From contig JAEINP010000011.1 in the NCBI GenBank assembly GCA_016342355.1, positions 49,328 through 113,327 on the forward strand: 64,000 bases of DNA. The letters are read 5' to 3'. The position numbers were made by a program, and so were the translations under genes. The notes below the pieces were generated by a model. That model saw only the letters and a list, made by a program, of their open reading frames with translations, had not been told where the DNA came from and did not search any database. Below are positions 33,026 through 42,414 of this stretch, piece by piece. The stretch's first letter is position 1; each line of letters opens with the position of its first letter. Origin of the DNA: Desulfatibacillum sp. (GTDB taxonomy: Bacteria; Desulfobacterota; Desulfobacteria; Desulfobacterales; Desulfatibacillaceae).

Positions 33026-34309
33026 TTAAAAACTCTCCTTGGGGGGATTGAAGTAGCCGAAGCGGACCTTGGGATGGAGGCGGGTGATTTCGTCCAGGAA
33101 GGCTTCCACGCCCAGGGGCGTACTGCACGGTCCGGCCTGGGCCATGGCGTCGTAATACTGCCGGGGGTTAAAATTCATGTTTCGCCACTGGATCATGGTC
33201 ACGGGATAATCCCCTAAAAACTGCAAAAAGGCTTCCGCCTCTTCCGGGGAGTCGGTGAATCCCGGCATGTTCAAATAATTGATGGACACCCATTTTCCCC
33301 GGGACCCGGCCAGATCAATGCATTTAAGCACGTCCTTGAAATCATAGGAGGGCCTGAAATAGGCCTGATAACATTCCGGCCGTACGCTGTTTATGCTCAC
33401 CCGGATGGAGTCCAAACCCGCGTCCAGGCATTGTTCCAGGAGATCGGGCCTGCTGCCGTTGGTGTTGAGGTTGATGGTGCCGTTGGAGGTCTGTTCCCGG
33501 ATCATGGCGATGGCCGGGGCAATGACCTTGGTCGCCAGCAGGGGTTCCCCTTCGCAACCCTGTCCAAAGCTGACCACTCCCTGTTTCACCCGAGAAAGGT
33601 GCTCCAGGGCCACCTGGGCGATTTCCTCGGCAGTGGGGGTAAAATTGATGCGATCCTGGCTGTGAGGAATGGGGCTGTCCTTTTGCAGGGACAGGCATCC
33701 CAGGCATTTGGCGTTGCATGTCTGGGCCGTGGGAAGCGGCGCTTCCTCCCTGCCGATGAACATGTTCTTGGCTGCCGGGCAGCCATAGGTGAGGGCGCAA
33801 TGCTCCAGATGCCTTGCCAAGCGATTATCAGGCATTTTTTTTCGAAATCTTTTAACGCCGCTCTCCACCTTAGCCAGGGGCATGAGGCGCAGGTCCTGCC
33901 GCCGGGACCGATCCACCCGCAAGGCCGCTGCCACCACATCCTGGCCGTCCCAGCCGCATGCGCCATAGGAGAACAGGGGCAGGACCTGGGCGCCGGGGTC
34001 TTCCACAAACGCGCAGGAGGCCGTGGCGATGTAACCGGGTGAATTGAAGGTTGCTACCGGAAAGATGGCCTCTCCGGGGTTGTAGGGATTTTCCTCCAGG
34101 GCCACCAGTTCCATGGAATCCAGGTCCAGGACCACAGGGACCCGATCTGGCAAAAACAGGGTTTCGCTGCCATGGGGCTGCACGATGGCCCTGTCTCCGT
34201 CCAGTGGCGCCAGGTAGTTTCCGGACGCGCCCACGGCGGCATAGCCTTCCAGTTCGAATATTTCACCTTCTTCATTGGCCACCAGGGGCGCGACAGTATT
34301 AAGTTCCAT
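33026..34309 (-). CDS. Radical SAM protein of unknown specificity
   Basis: 427 residues. The SAM-binding cluster motif is C-x3-C-x2-C: 'CNAKCLGCLS' near residue 200, preceded by a ~190-residue N-terminal region with its own cysteines ('FSYGACGWDG', 'HLEHCALTYGCPAAKN'). After the cluster come 'VSFGQGCEGEPLLA' (the G-E-P loop), 'GTINLNTNGSRPDLLEQC' and 'LDSIRVSINSVRPECYQAYF', which form the usual partial TIM barrel. Such proteins make radicals for rRNA, peptide or cofactor modification; none can be named here. The N-terminal region may hold a substrate or second-cluster domain. Monocistronic, divergent from the exbD-tonB operon. Confidence 0.82.
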   Translation of the reverse strand: MELNTVAPLVANEEGEIFELEGYAAVGASGNYLAPLDGDRAIVQPHGSETLFLPDRVPVVLDLDSMELVALEENPYNPGEAIFPVATFNSPGYIATASCAFVEDPGAQVLPLFSYGACGWDGQDVVAAALRVDRSRRQDLRLMPLAKVESGVKRFRKKMPDNRLARHLEHCALTYGCPAAKNMFIGREEAPLPTAQTCNAKCLGCLSLQKDSPIPHSQDRINFTPTAEEIAQVALEHLSRVKQGVVSFGQGCEGEPLLATKVIAPAIAMIREQTSNGTINLNTNGSRPDLLEQCLDAGLDSIRVSINSVRPECYQAYFRPSYDFKDVLKCIDLAGSRGKWVSINYLNMPGFTDSPEEAEAFLQFLGDYPVTMIQWRNMNFNPRQYYDAMAQAGPCSTPLGVEAFLDEITRLHPKVRFGYFNPPKESF

Positions 34310-34540
34310 TTTTTTGATCCCTTCTCCAGATTATTGATGTTGGCAGGATATTTCTTTGCCCTGGCCAAGTCAAGCAGGCTTAAACAAGACTGTCTTAAAT
34401 GATGTGGTATTGATAACATCTGGTTTTCATGTACAATGGGAGGAAGAATCCTTGCCATGGGCGGCCATGGCCTGTCCGAGCAGGAAAAATGAACGGCGCA
34501 ACAGCCTTTTTACCAAAACCGATTGGGGCAAAAACAGCGC

Positions 34541-34960
34541 ATGCTCAATATAACAGCTTCCAGAAGACACAAGGCCCAAGGGGTGGAGTTGAACATTGCT
34601 CCCCTCATTGATATGGTCTTCATATTGCTCATATTTTTTCTGGTGACCACCAGTTTCATCCGGGAAACCGGGGTGGACGTGGAGCGGCCCTCCGCTGCCA
34701 CGGCTGTCACCAAAAACCAGTCCAGCATCCTCATTGCCGTCACCAAAGATAACCGTGTATTCATGGATAAAAGGGAGCTGGACCCGCGCACGGTAAGAGC
34801 CAATGTTGAGCGGGCCCTGGCGGAAAACCCCGAGGCCGGGGTGGTGGTGGTGGCGGACCGGGAGAGCATGACCGGGATGGTCATGGAAGTTATGGACGGG
34901 TGCAGGATGGCAGGGGCGAAAAACGTTTCCATTGCCGCGAGCCTGGATTCGGGAGGATGA
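34541..34960 (+). CDS. exbD: ExbD/TolR-type biopolymer transport protein
   Basis: 139 residues from MLNITASRRH. Single N-terminal membrane helix 'NIAPLIDMVFILLIFFLVTT' with the proton-path Asp ('PLIDMVF'), then a periplasmic domain 'VVVVADRESMTGMVMEVMDG'. ExbD pairs with ExbB to turn proton flow into force on TonB. Usual length is about 135-145, so it is complete. A TTG six codons earlier could be the start, but neither has a strong ribosome-binding site. The stop lies one base before the tonB start. No exbB is found upstream; the preceding gene is divergent, so the ExbB partner must be encoded elsewhere. Confidence 0.88.
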   Translation: MLNITASRRHKAQGVELNIAPLIDMVFILLIFFLVTTSFIRETGVDVERPSAATAVTKNQSSILIAVTKDNRVFMDKRELDPRTVRANVERALAENPEAGVVVVADRESMTGMVMEVMDGCRMAGAKNVSIAASLDSGG

Positions 34961-34961
34961 C

Positions 34962-35669
34962 GTGGGTGATGCCACCCAAAGCCATAAGCAGTATGGATTC
35001 GGCGAAGGAAAAGCCTGGATGTTTGCGATCCTTGCAGCCGTGGCCCTGAACCTGCTCTTTTTCGGACTCATGCCGGGCCTGATGGCGCGGCTTCCCCAGG
35101 AGCAACCCTCCCGGGCCATGACCGATCCCGTACGCCTGACACAGGTCCGCCCTCCCGAGCCTGAAATAAAAATGCCGACTCTCCCCAAAGAGGTAAAAAC
35201 CGCTGCTCAAACGCCTTCCCGGGCAACACCCCAGACTGCGGTTCAGAACACCCTTCGCACGGACATCGGCCCCCTGCCATTGGAGTTGAATCCGGCTCTG
35301 CCGCCCACCTCCGTGGCTTTACCGGCCCCCAATTTCAAAACCATGCCTTTGCCAGCGGTTCAATTCCAAGGCCCTTTCAATGAATCTGACCTGGATTCCC
35401 CGGCCAGGGAACTGACCGGAACCAAACCGGTTTATCCCCTGCGGGCGCGGCGCATGAATGTGGAGGGCACGGTAAAGGTGCGTTTTGTTCTCACCAAAGA
35501 GGGGGAAATCCGGGACTTGGTGATTGTTGAGGCAAATCCACCAGGCTATTTTGAGGACGCCACGTTGCGGACCATCACTTCATCCTGGCGGTTTTCTTTG
35601 GGAAAAAAGGGCGGCCAACCTGCGGATGCTGTCCTGGTCCGGGAAATCCGGTTTCAGATGGGGGAGTGA
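34962..35669 (+). CDS. tonB: TonB-type energy-transducing protein
   Basis: 235 residues. N-terminal membrane anchor 'AWMFAILAAVALNLLFFGLM' at about 18-38, a Pro-rich spacer ('VRPPEPEIKMPTLP'), and the C-terminal TonB domain from about 150 ('YPLRARRMNVEGTVKVRFVL', 'GEIRDLVIVEANPPGYFEDA', 'SWRFSLGKKGGQP'). It links ExbBD in the inner membrane to outer-membrane receptors. A GTG at 34962 with GGAGG 5 nt upstream (34952-34956), overlapping the end of exbD, is the most credible start; the frame itself is open further upstream. The operon continues with a TPR protein, the arrangement seen for TonB systems of marine and sulfate-reducing bacteria. Confidence 0.88.
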   Translation: MGDATQSHKQYGFGEGKAWMFAILAAVALNLLFFGLMPGLMARLPQEQPSRAMTDPVRLTQVRPPEPEIKMPTLPKEVKTAAQTPSRATPQTAVQNTLRTDIGPLPLELNPALPPTSVALPAPNFKTMPLPAVQFQGPFNESDLDSPARELTGTKPVYPLRARRMNVEGTVKVRFVLTKEGEIRDLVIVEANPPGYFEDATLRTITSSWRFSLGKKGGQPADAVLVREIRFQMGE

Positions 35670-35672
35670 TCC

Positions 35673-36950
35673 ATGACAAAATCGAACCGCCTGTTATGGA
35701 TAGCGTCCTTGATTTTTTTTGTATTCCTGCCCCCTGCCCTGGCTGTTGAAGAAATACCCCAAGCGCTTCATCAAGTGTTGGAGGAGGCCCAGACGCGCAT
35801 GGAGGCCGGGGACTATCGGGAAGCAGCCCGGCTTTTGGATGATTTCCAGGAGAATCAAAAATTCCAGCATTATCTGTTGGATTTCATCCGGGGCAACGCC
35901 TATCTTGGTCTGGGCCAGGTTTCCCGGGCAAAAGGTTTGTATCTTGCTGCCATACAAAAAAAGCCGGATTTTTCCCCGGCCCATCAGAATCTTGCCCGGT
36001 GTTATTTTGAATCGGGAGACATGACCCTGGCGGCGAGTTCCTTTGAAAGCGCTTATACCCTATCCGGCGGAAAAGAACCGGACCTCCTATTCTATGCGGC
36101 CTCCTGTCTGTCTTCGGCAGATAATTTTTTGGGGTCCCTGGCGCTTTTTGAAAAGCTCATGGCAGCCCATAAATCCCAAACAAAGCTGGAATGGAAAGAG
36201 GGCATGGCCCAGGCCATGCTTGGCGCCGGACTCAACCGGAAAGCCCTGCCCCTTTTGGAAGAGATCGCAGGAGAAGCTACTGGAGCAAGAAAACGCCAAT
36301 GGCAAGAGGTACTGCTCTATCAATACGCGGAACTGGGGATGGGGGAAAAGGCGATTGCCTATGTGCATGGGCTTCTGGACGAATATCCCTCCGAGCCTCT
36401 GTGGTGGAAATCGCTTTGGCGGCTGCATTTGAACCAGGGCCAGCACAAGGAAGCCCTGGCCGCCCTCATTGCATACAGCTTTTTTCAGCCTCTTACTGTG
36501 GAGGAAGCGGAACTTGCCGGGGATTTGTATGCCGTTTCCGGGGCGCCAACCAAGGCTGCAAGTTTTTATGAACAGGCCTTGGCTAACCAGCAGGACCCGG
36601 ACATGGTTCTCAAGCTGGTAGATAATTTCCGGCGTATGAGAAAACCCCAACAGGCCCTGGAATGGATTGATAAGGCCATGACGCAGGGACAGGAAAAGGC
36701 TTTTACAATGCCCCGGGCCTACGTATTGTATGATATGGAGGAATATGCCCAGGCAGCCCTGGCCTTTGAAAAGGCCGCGCCCCAGGCACGGGAACCAGGC
36801 CAAGCATGGCTCATGGCCGGATATTCAGCTTACAACGCGCAAAATCTGACGGAAGCCAGGAAGTTCTTAAAAATTGCGGCCAAATACAAAAATACTCAGC
36901 AAGCAGCCACACGGTTGCTTGGACAAATACAGCCTATGGAGGATTCATGA
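35673..36950 (+). CDS. Exported TPR protein of the TonB operon
   Basis: 425 residues. Signal peptide 1-24 ('LLWIASLIFFVFLPPALA'), then about nine TPR-like helical pairs ('AGDYREAARLLDDFQ', 'GNAYLGLGQVSRAKGLYLAA', 'ARCYFESGDMTLAASSFESA', 'DLYAVSGAPTKAASFYEQAL', 'YDMEEYAQAALAFEKAA', 'GYSAYNAQNLTEARKFLKI'). TPR proteins encoded with exbD-tonB assist energised outer-membrane transport, as described for TtpC-type proteins. It starts three bases after the tonB stop and its own stop overlaps the next start as ATGA. A periplasmic scaffold between TonB and its receptor is the likely role. Confidence 0.83.
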   Translation: MTKSNRLLWIASLIFFVFLPPALAVEEIPQALHQVLEEAQTRMEAGDYREAARLLDDFQENQKFQHYLLDFIRGNAYLGLGQVSRAKGLYLAAIQKKPDFSPAHQNLARCYFESGDMTLAASSFESAYTLSGGKEPDLLFYAASCLSSADNFLGSLALFEKLMAAHKSQTKLEWKEGMAQAMLGAGLNRKALPLLEEIAGEATGARKRQWQEVLLYQYAELGMGEKAIAYVHGLLDEYPSEPLWWKSLWRLHLNQGQHKEALAALIAYSFFQPLTVEEAELAGDLYAVSGAPTKAASFYEQALANQQDPDMVLKLVDNFRRMRKPQQALEWIDKAMTQGQEKAFTMPRAYVLYDMEEYAQAALAFEKAAPQAREPGQAWLMAGYSAYNAQNLTEARKFLKIAAKYKNTQQAATRLLGQIQPMEDS

Positions 36951-37747
36951 AGATAGCGATTTGCGGAAAAGGCGGAGCAGGAAAAAGCACGGTATCGGCC
37001 CTTATTGCCCGGGGACTGGTGGCCGAGGGATATCGGGTGTTGCTCATGGACGCCGATGAATCCAATTTCGGGCTCCATCGCCTGTTGGGTGTGGAGCAGC
37101 CCCTAAACCTGATGGAAAGCATGGGCGGCAAGCCGGAATTAAAAAAGAAAATGAACCAGGCTTTTCGGGAAAGCCAGAAGGTCCAATACCTGAGCCAAGC
37201 CCTTACCACTTCCGACATCCCCGAAGAATGCTATGCCGAATCCGACGGGGTTAAGCTGGTTTCCATGGGCAAAATCCACAATTTCGGAGAAGGCTGCGCC
37301 TGCCCCATTGGAGTACTTTCAAAAAATTTCCTCACCAACCTGGTTCTTTCGGACGACGAGGTGGTGGTCATCGACACCGAGGCCGGTGTGGAGCATTTTG
37401 GCCGGGGCCTGGACACCCAGTGCGACCTGATTCTGGGTGTGGTGGATCCCACTTTTGAATCTTTCCGCCTGGCTAAAAAGATGCTGGAGATGTCCGACAA
37501 GGCCTTCAAAAAGATCTTTTTCATCCAGAACAAAGTCAGTGAAAAGGTGCAAGACGCCTTTAACCAGGCTATGGACTCGAAAAGGGTGGCAGGAGTCATC
37601 CCCCAGGATGAGGACTTGTTCCTCAATAGCCTCAACGGCACAAAGATGTCGGCGGATATCCCACAGGTAAAGCAATTGTGCGGTTTTATCAAAGGCCACT
37701 GGGTCAAACCGACCCGGGCTGCGGCGGTCTCGCCCCTTAAAATGTAA
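36947..37747 (+). CDS. CooC-type P-loop ATPase
   Basis: 266 residues. Deviant Walker A of the MinD/CooC class, 'CGKGGAGKSTVSALIARGL' (residues 6-24), 'LLMDADESNFGLHRLLG', the CooC metal-site cysteine pair 'GEGCACPIG' (C-x-C), and 'VVVIDTEAGVEHFGRG'. CooC proteins insert nickel into carbon monoxide dehydrogenase; relatives serve other metalloenzymes. No CO dehydrogenase gene is in this window, so the client is elsewhere or different. The ATG overlaps the TPR stop (ATGA) and has GGAGG upstream; a longer reading frame inside the TPR gene is not used. It leads directly to the 1008-residue membrane protein. Confidence 0.88.
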   Translation: MKIAICGKGGAGKSTVSALIARGLVAEGYRVLLMDADESNFGLHRLLGVEQPLNLMESMGGKPELKKKMNQAFRESQKVQYLSQALTTSDIPEECYAESDGVKLVSMGKIHNFGEGCACPIGVLSKNFLTNLVLSDDEVVVIDTEAGVEHFGRGLDTQCDLILGVVDPTFESFRLAKKMLEMSDKAFKKIFFIQNKVSEKVQDAFNQAMDSKRVAGVIPQDEDLFLNSLNGTKMSADIPQVKQLCGFIKGHWVKPTRAAAVSPLKM

Positions 37748-37771
37748 ACAGGTATCCCGAGAAAGGGCGCT

Positions 37772-40700
37772 ATGGAAGACAGGCCTAAAAGCATTTTTTT
37801 TGACACCAAAGACCACGAGTTATTGGCGATTGTGAATGATGTGCTGGAGCAGGGAGACGACAGTTCTGTTCCCGGCGGCGCATTTTACGATCATTTCCAT
37901 CCCAATGGAATCATGGAAATGGCCGAATCCCGTGGTCTGCGTCTGGCCCATGCGGTCGCCAAGCTTCTTCAATCCCTGGAAGTGGGGGGGTTGGAGGACA
38001 GGCTCCGCGCCCTGCGGTATCTTCGTGTGGCAGTGTACAGCATGTCTGTGGGATCTATGCCCCAAAACACGGCTCGTGTGCTTTTGCAAATCGCCAAGGA
38101 ATTAGTGCGCGCCAGGGGTGATTACGCCCGCCAGTTGGAGCTTGCCCGGGACTTCCGTATGACAGCCACTGGCAAACCCCGCAAGGTGAGGCAGCAGCTT
38201 AAAAAGTACCATCTCCTGGAAATGCCAGAAGAGTGGAACCAGATAGCCTTTGACGACCATGTGCATGATTCCAGCACCAAGGGCCGCAAGTCACCCACTC
38301 ACCTGATTATGGACGCCTGGATCAAGGGAATCCGGCGTTTGCGGGTTATCCAGTATAATTATGTGGAACCCAGGGCCGCCGCTGAGCTTATGGAGGCCGC
38401 AAAAATCATGGGCATGGACGTGCGAATTGGTATCGAATACGCAGCCAAGTTCCGTGACAAGTATGTGTACCTGATCTGGCGGCCCCGTGGTTTTACCGAT
38501 TCCCAGTCTTTCCTTTGTTTTCTGGCCGAGCCTGAAATTGCGGAATTCCTGGCCCAGGGTAAAAAGGTAGCCCAATATCAAAAAGGCTACGTTCTTGAGG
38601 TCCTGGATACCTTTAACAAAAAGCACAGGCCCGCCTTGGAAAAAACCCTTGGTCTGGACATGCCCCCTCTGACCCACGGGGGCTTATTGGAATTTGTGGG
38701 CAGCGCCCAAATTTCCCTGCTTCACTTGGCCAGATACGCCCACATGAATCTCCTGCCTGCCATGCAGGACCGCACCCGCGAGTTAAGCGAGGAATATCAC
38801 GAAGCCGATGATTCCAGGAAAATGGTCATTGAAGCCCTGGTCGAGGAAATGAACAACCTGGACATGGAGACCATTTACCAGAAGCACCTGGAGCCTGTCG
38901 CCAACCCCTGTCTGGCGGATACAAAAACCCCCTGCGTCATTGGCGACGTGCCGGAATTGCTGGGCCTCTCCCCATCCGAGTTGGTGAAACGCCTGGACCG
39001 TCTTCACAGGGACTACCGCCTCACCCTGAATCTGAGCAACCTGGAAGCCGAAGACGTGGTGGAACTGCTTTACGACTGCGAAGGCCTGATCACCCGGCTG
39101 GAAATTTTCAATCTAAAGGATTTTGACAAAGGCCATACCGGTCACATCCCAGGGATTAACGAGCTCCAAAGGGCCTTGAACGCAGACAACCCCATCAAGC
39201 TCAAAAAAGTCATCAACAAAATCATGAACCGGGTCCAGGCTTCGGACAAGCCGGACAAAGAACAACGGCTGGAAAAACTGGACGCCATCCTCCATGACCT
39301 GGACAATTACAACGCAACCTATGTGGGCAGGCCGCTCAAACCCCGCATGGGAAGTGATTCCACCGGTCTGTCTCCCAGGGTCCATGGCATGGGTCTGGTC
39401 ATCCGGGAAACCTTGCCTGAAAAAACCCAAAAATGGTTAAAAAAAGAGCGGGATCATATCCGCCTGACCATCCCTCTTCGCATGGAGGTGTGGCAAAGAA
39501 CCACATTCGTCCCACCCCATGGACGGAACATCGCTTTACGGATTTTGCGCAAAATTCCCGGTTTCAAAGATGTGGGCAGTTTAAAGATTAACGACTGGCT
39601 TGTGCAACAAAATACGGTACGAACTGTGGAGCCCGGGAATATTGTCACACTGGGAGGGCTCCCGGACGCCCGGGGCAACGGGCTGGCCCTTAATCCGCCC
39701 AAGGCAGGCCCACCAAAGCGGCCTTCTTTTGGTTATCTGAACACACAGCTGCTGAATTCCCTCAAGGTGCTCCTGGGCTTTATCCCGGCCTTTCTGACCT
39801 TTTTCCTGACCAAGGACTGGTGGCTTCTGGCCTATTTCGGGGCGGTCATCTGGTTTTGTATTACGGGATTTCGCAACATTGTCCAATCGGTTCTGGGAGG
39901 GGGAGGGCTTAAACGATCCCCCTTTTTGAAATGGGGAGACTTTGTAAGCTGGGATCGTATTACGGACTCCCTGCTGTTTACCGGTTTTTCCGTGCCCCTA
40001 CTGGACTACGCCGTTAAAACCGTTCTCATGGACAGGGGACTGGGAGTGAACACAAGCACCAATCCCCTGGCTCTGTATGCGGTCATGGGGCTGGTGAACG
40101 GCATCTATATTTCCGGCCACAATATTCTGAGGGGCCTGCCCCGGGCGGCTGCCACCGGAAACTTCTTCCGTAGTATATTGTCCATCCCCGTGGCTTTTTT
40201 TCTGAATTTTCTGGTGGGAAGCATCCTGGGTTTTCTGGGAGTTCCGGGCGTGGACCAGGCTTTGCAAAAATGGGCGGCCATCATATCGAAAACCGCATCG
40301 GACTCTGTGGCAGGACTCATAGAAGGAACTGCGGACAGGCTTGTGAACATGCGGGAAGGCCTGCGTGACTACGCCGGTAAAATGCGCAGTTTCATGGGTG
40401 TTTATACCCAGCTTCAATTGCTTTTTCCGGCAGCCCCAACAGAGGACATTCTCAAGTCCCCTGCCCTGTTCGCCCGCAAACCCAATCCCGAGGTCCAGGA
40501 TCTCCAAAAGTTATTGGTCATGCATTCCCTGGATATGTTGTATTTCTGGGATTACCTGCCCAGGGGGCGTACCGCCCTCCGGTCTCTTTTGTTCAATATT
40601 TCCCGTGAGGAATACCAAATGCTGCTCCATTCCCTGGCCGTCCTGGAACAGCAGAAGCTGGTGAGCCAAATGTTTATTGACGGATTGACGGGTAAGAATT

Positions 40701-40798
40701 TCGCCAAGGCCCTGGCCTTTTACCTCAACCGTTCAGGCCCCTACCTGGACTCCATGCGCATGCTGGAGTTTTCTATGATGGGGGAGTTGGGGGTTTGA
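37772..40798 (+). CDS. Large membrane protein with PHP-like N-terminus (1008 aa)
   Basis: 1008 residues, family not recognised. The N-terminal ~260 residues look like a PHP-type metallohydrolase: 'FYDHFHPNGI' (D40-H41-F42-H43), and near 210-240 'AAELMEAAKIMGMDVRIGIE', as in PHP domains, where strand and Glu follow 'GIE'. Residues about 330-650 are helical and charged. Hydrophobic segments follow at about 660-678, 683-702, 733-752, 764-784 and 800-823, then a helical C-terminus. So it is probably a cytoplasmic enzyme-like head on a polytopic membrane domain. It sits 24 bases after the CooC gene, the last gene of the TonB operon; its 3' end overlaps the convergent MFS gene by 26 bases. Confidence 0.72.
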   Translation: MEDRPKSIFFDTKDHELLAIVNDVLEQGDDSSVPGGAFYDHFHPNGIMEMAESRGLRLAHAVAKLLQSLEVGGLEDRLRALRYLRVAVYSMSVGSMPQNTARVLLQIAKELVRARGDYARQLELARDFRMTATGKPRKVRQQLKKYHLLEMPEEWNQIAFDDHVHDSSTKGRKSPTHLIMDAWIKGIRRLRVIQYNYVEPRAAAELMEAAKIMGMDVRIGIEYAAKFRDKYVYLIWRPRGFTDSQSFLCFLAEPEIAEFLAQGKKVAQYQKGYVLEVLDTFNKKHRPALEKTLGLDMPPLTHGGLLEFVGSAQISLLHLARYAHMNLLPAMQDRTRELSEEYHEADDSRKMVIEALVEEMNNLDMETIYQKHLEPVANPCLADTKTPCVIGDVPELLGLSPSELVKRLDRLHRDYRLTLNLSNLEAEDVVELLYDCEGLITRLEIFNLKDFDKGHTGHIPGINELQRALNADNPIKLKKVINKIMNRVQASDKPDKEQRLEKLDAILHDLDNYNATYVGRPLKPRMGSDSTGLSPRVHGMGLVIRETLPEKTQKWLKKERDHIRLTIPLRMEVWQRTTFVPPHGRNIALRILRKIPGFKDVGSLKINDWLVQQNTVRTVEPGNIVTLGGLPDARGNGLALNPPKAGPPKRPSFGYLNTQLLNSLKVLLGFIPAFLTFFLTKDWWLLAYFGAVIWFCITGFRNIVQSVLGGGGLKRSPFLKWGDFVSWDRITDSLLFTGFSVPLLDYAVKTVLMDRGLGVNTSTNPLALYAVMGLVNGIYISGHNILRGLPRAAATGNFFRSILSIPVAFFLNFLVGSILGFLGVPGVDQALQKWAAIISKTASDSVAGLIEGTADRLVNMREGLRDYAGKMRSFMGVYTQLQLLFPAAPTEDILKSPALFARKPNPEVQDLQKLLVMHSLDMLYFWDYLPRGRTALRSLLFNISREEYQMLLHSLAVLEQQKLVSQMFIDGLTGKNFAKALAFYLNRSGPYLDSMRMLEFSMMGELGV

Positions 40799-42065
40799 TG
40801 GTGAACATCAACGCGGACCCGCAAAAGGACATGACGGCGTATAAGGCGTACGCTGCGTTGTAAGATCCGGTCAAGTCGGAACTGTATCCTGCGGCCACAG
40901 GCCCTACAAGAGGAAGGATTAGAAAAAGCATCATGTATTTAAGGACGTTGGCGAAGGAACGGCGTCCAAAAAGGTAGCCTGTCAGGATGGGATAGGTGGA
41001 CATCACCCCTCCCATGCAAAATCCGAATAACGCCATAAACCCGTACATGGCTATGGTGGAGCCTTTGACCAGGGAAAGGGAAAGGCCTATGCCAGCCCCC
41101 GACATGAGCAGGCCAATCACGCGCCTGGGTTCATAAAGGTCGCACAGCGCGCCCCACACGAATTTTCCCACTGCGCCGATAAACGCTGTAACGGCCATGA
41201 GCCACATAGCGGTCATGGGTGAAAAACCCTCATCAACAAACCGGGGTTGCAGTTGGCTCATAACACCCATTACCCCTGTGAGGGTTAACACATAGGCAAA
41301 GCCCATTTTCCAGAAGGCCGGGGCTTTCATCAAATCCTTAAACTTCCACTCCGCTCCTTCAAAAGCCGGAAACTGGTCAGGAAGCAAATCCGAGGCTTCC
41401 AGGACCTCTCCTTCCGGGACATCCGATTGAGTTCCCAGGCAACATACTCCGTCAGGAAGCAGGCCGTATTTTTCCGGCCAGTCCCGCACCACAAACCAGG
41501 CCAGGGGCCCCAGCAGCATAATACAAAGGCCTATGATGAGAGTGGTGGCCTTCATGCCAACATGAACCAATAAAACCATGGCGACCGGGGGCACCACCGC
41601 GCCGGAAAAACTGATGGCTGAGGCAGCAACACCCATGGCCTGGCCTCTTCTAAGAATAAACCAGTTGCTCACCGCCGTGTTGGCGACAATGCCGCCATAA
41701 GCATTATTACCCAGGTACAGCAGCACAAAAACAAGATAAAACTGCCACAGAACCGTCACTCTTCCGATAAGTATGAACATGAGCCCGGAAAAGAACGGGG
41801 CGATGATCATAAGAAGCCGCGGTCCCGATTTCGCCACAATTGTTCCATAAACAAACTGAATCAGGTATCCAAAAAACATGCTTACGGACAGGGCAAGGTT
41901 CATATCTGTCCGAGACCATCCGTTAGCGTTGCACAAGGGGTCCATAAATGCGTTGAGGATATAGAATCCTGTTCCCACGCTCAGGAAGTTAGCGGCAAAA
42001 GCGATTGCTACAACATACCATCCATAAAAAATTTTGTTTTCAGAATTGGGTCGCACAGTAATCAT
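40773..42065 (-). CDS. MFS transporter, oxalate/formate-antiporter-like
   Basis: 430 residues with twelve predicted membrane helices, starting 'YGWYVVAIAFAANFLSVGTG'. The 'YGWyvv-x7-f' start, 'GWSRTDMNLALSVSMF', 'FVYGTIVAKSGPRLLM' between helices 2 and 3, and 'FVWGALCDLYEPRRVIG' in the second half are typical of the OFA-like MFS group that moves mono- and dicarboxylates. The central loop (about 195-225) is cytoplasmic and acidic. Substrate unknown. Its 3' end overlaps the convergent membrane-protein gene by 26 bases. Upstream lies the divergent cobalamin riboswitch, which points away and does not control it. Confidence 0.85.
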   Translation of the reverse strand: MITVRPNSENKIFYGWYVVAIAFAANFLSVGTGFYILNAFMDPLCNANGWSRTDMNLALSVSMFFGYLIQFVYGTIVAKSGPRLLMIIAPFFSGLMFILIGRVTVLWQFYLVFVLLYLGNNAYGGIVANTAVSNWFILRRGQAMGVAASAISFSGAVVPPVAMVLLVHVGMKATTLIIGLCIMLLGPLAWFVVRDWPEKYGLLPDGVCCLGTQSDVPEGEVLEASDLLPDQFPAFEGAEWKFKDLMKAPAFWKMGFAYVLTLTGVMGVMSQLQPRFVDEGFSPMTAMWLMAVTAFIGAVGKFVWGALCDLYEPRRVIGLLMSGAGIGLSLSLVKGSTIAMYGFMALFGFCMGGVMSTYPILTGYLFGRRSFANVLKYMMLFLILPLVGPVAAGYSSDLTGSYNAAYALYAVMSFCGSALMFTIKPPTPPS

Positions 42066-42125
42066 TCCTTAGGCGTGACAGATTATACCAGGGATTGGTA
42101 TAGCACCCTCCCGCGCCCAGCAGCA

Positions 42126-42137
42126 ACACAATTGTGT
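42126..42137. promoter_or_regulatory. 12-bp palindrome between MFS gene and riboswitch
   Basis: ACACAATTGTGT is a perfect 12-bp palindrome 61 bases upstream of the MFS start and about 70 bases before the riboswitch core. Position and symmetry fit an operator for either divergent unit. No regulator can be assigned. Confidence 0.35.
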
Positions 42138-42150
42138 AAATCCGGCAGGA

Positions 42151-42176
42151 ACAAAAAAAGGACCGGGCTTGCCCGG
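42151..42176 (-). terminator. Possible minus-strand terminator upstream of the MFS gene
   Basis: On the minus strand: CCGGGC, AA, GCCCGG (42176-42163), then TCC and a run of seven T. The stem is short, with a 2-nt loop in the strict form. It would stop read-through from the lipase gene before it reaches the MFS transporter, or act in the leader of the latter. Confidence 0.4.
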
Positions 42177-42204
42177 AAGGTTCTTTTCATGTAGAAGGGG
42201 GATG

Positions 42205-42372
42205 GAAAATTTGTTAACCCGGCCGGAAGTTCGGGGAACCCCGTGGAAATCGGGGGCGGTCCCGCCGCTGTAATCGGAGACGATGCCGCTGTAAGCCACT
42301 GTCTAAGGAGATGGGAAGGCGCGGCAAAGGACAATCCGTAAGCCAGAAGACCTGATCCGGCCATGTGCCAGC
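42205..42372 (+). ncRNA. Adenosylcobalamin (B12) riboswitch
   Basis: The conserved core is unmistakable: GAAGTTCGGGGAACCCCG, GTGGAAATCGGGGGCGGT, CCCGCCGCTGTAATCGG, GCCACTG, GGGAAGGC, and the B12 box AGCCAGAAGACCTG at 42341-42354. All paired elements of the aptamer are present in order. A terminator hairpin follows, so it should stop transcription when cobalamin is plentiful. The only gene downstream on this strand before a minus-strand gene is a 64-codon ORF at 42492. Boundaries are good to about ten bases. Confidence 0.93.
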
Positions 42373-42414
42373 CTCCGAGGACTGAGGAACGGGCCGCATA
42401 GGTATTGCACCCGT

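Noticed and set aside
34435..34491. 18-codon plus-strand ORF ahead of exbD as a possible exbB scrap
   Set aside because: Too short, no membrane segment and no similarity to ExbB.
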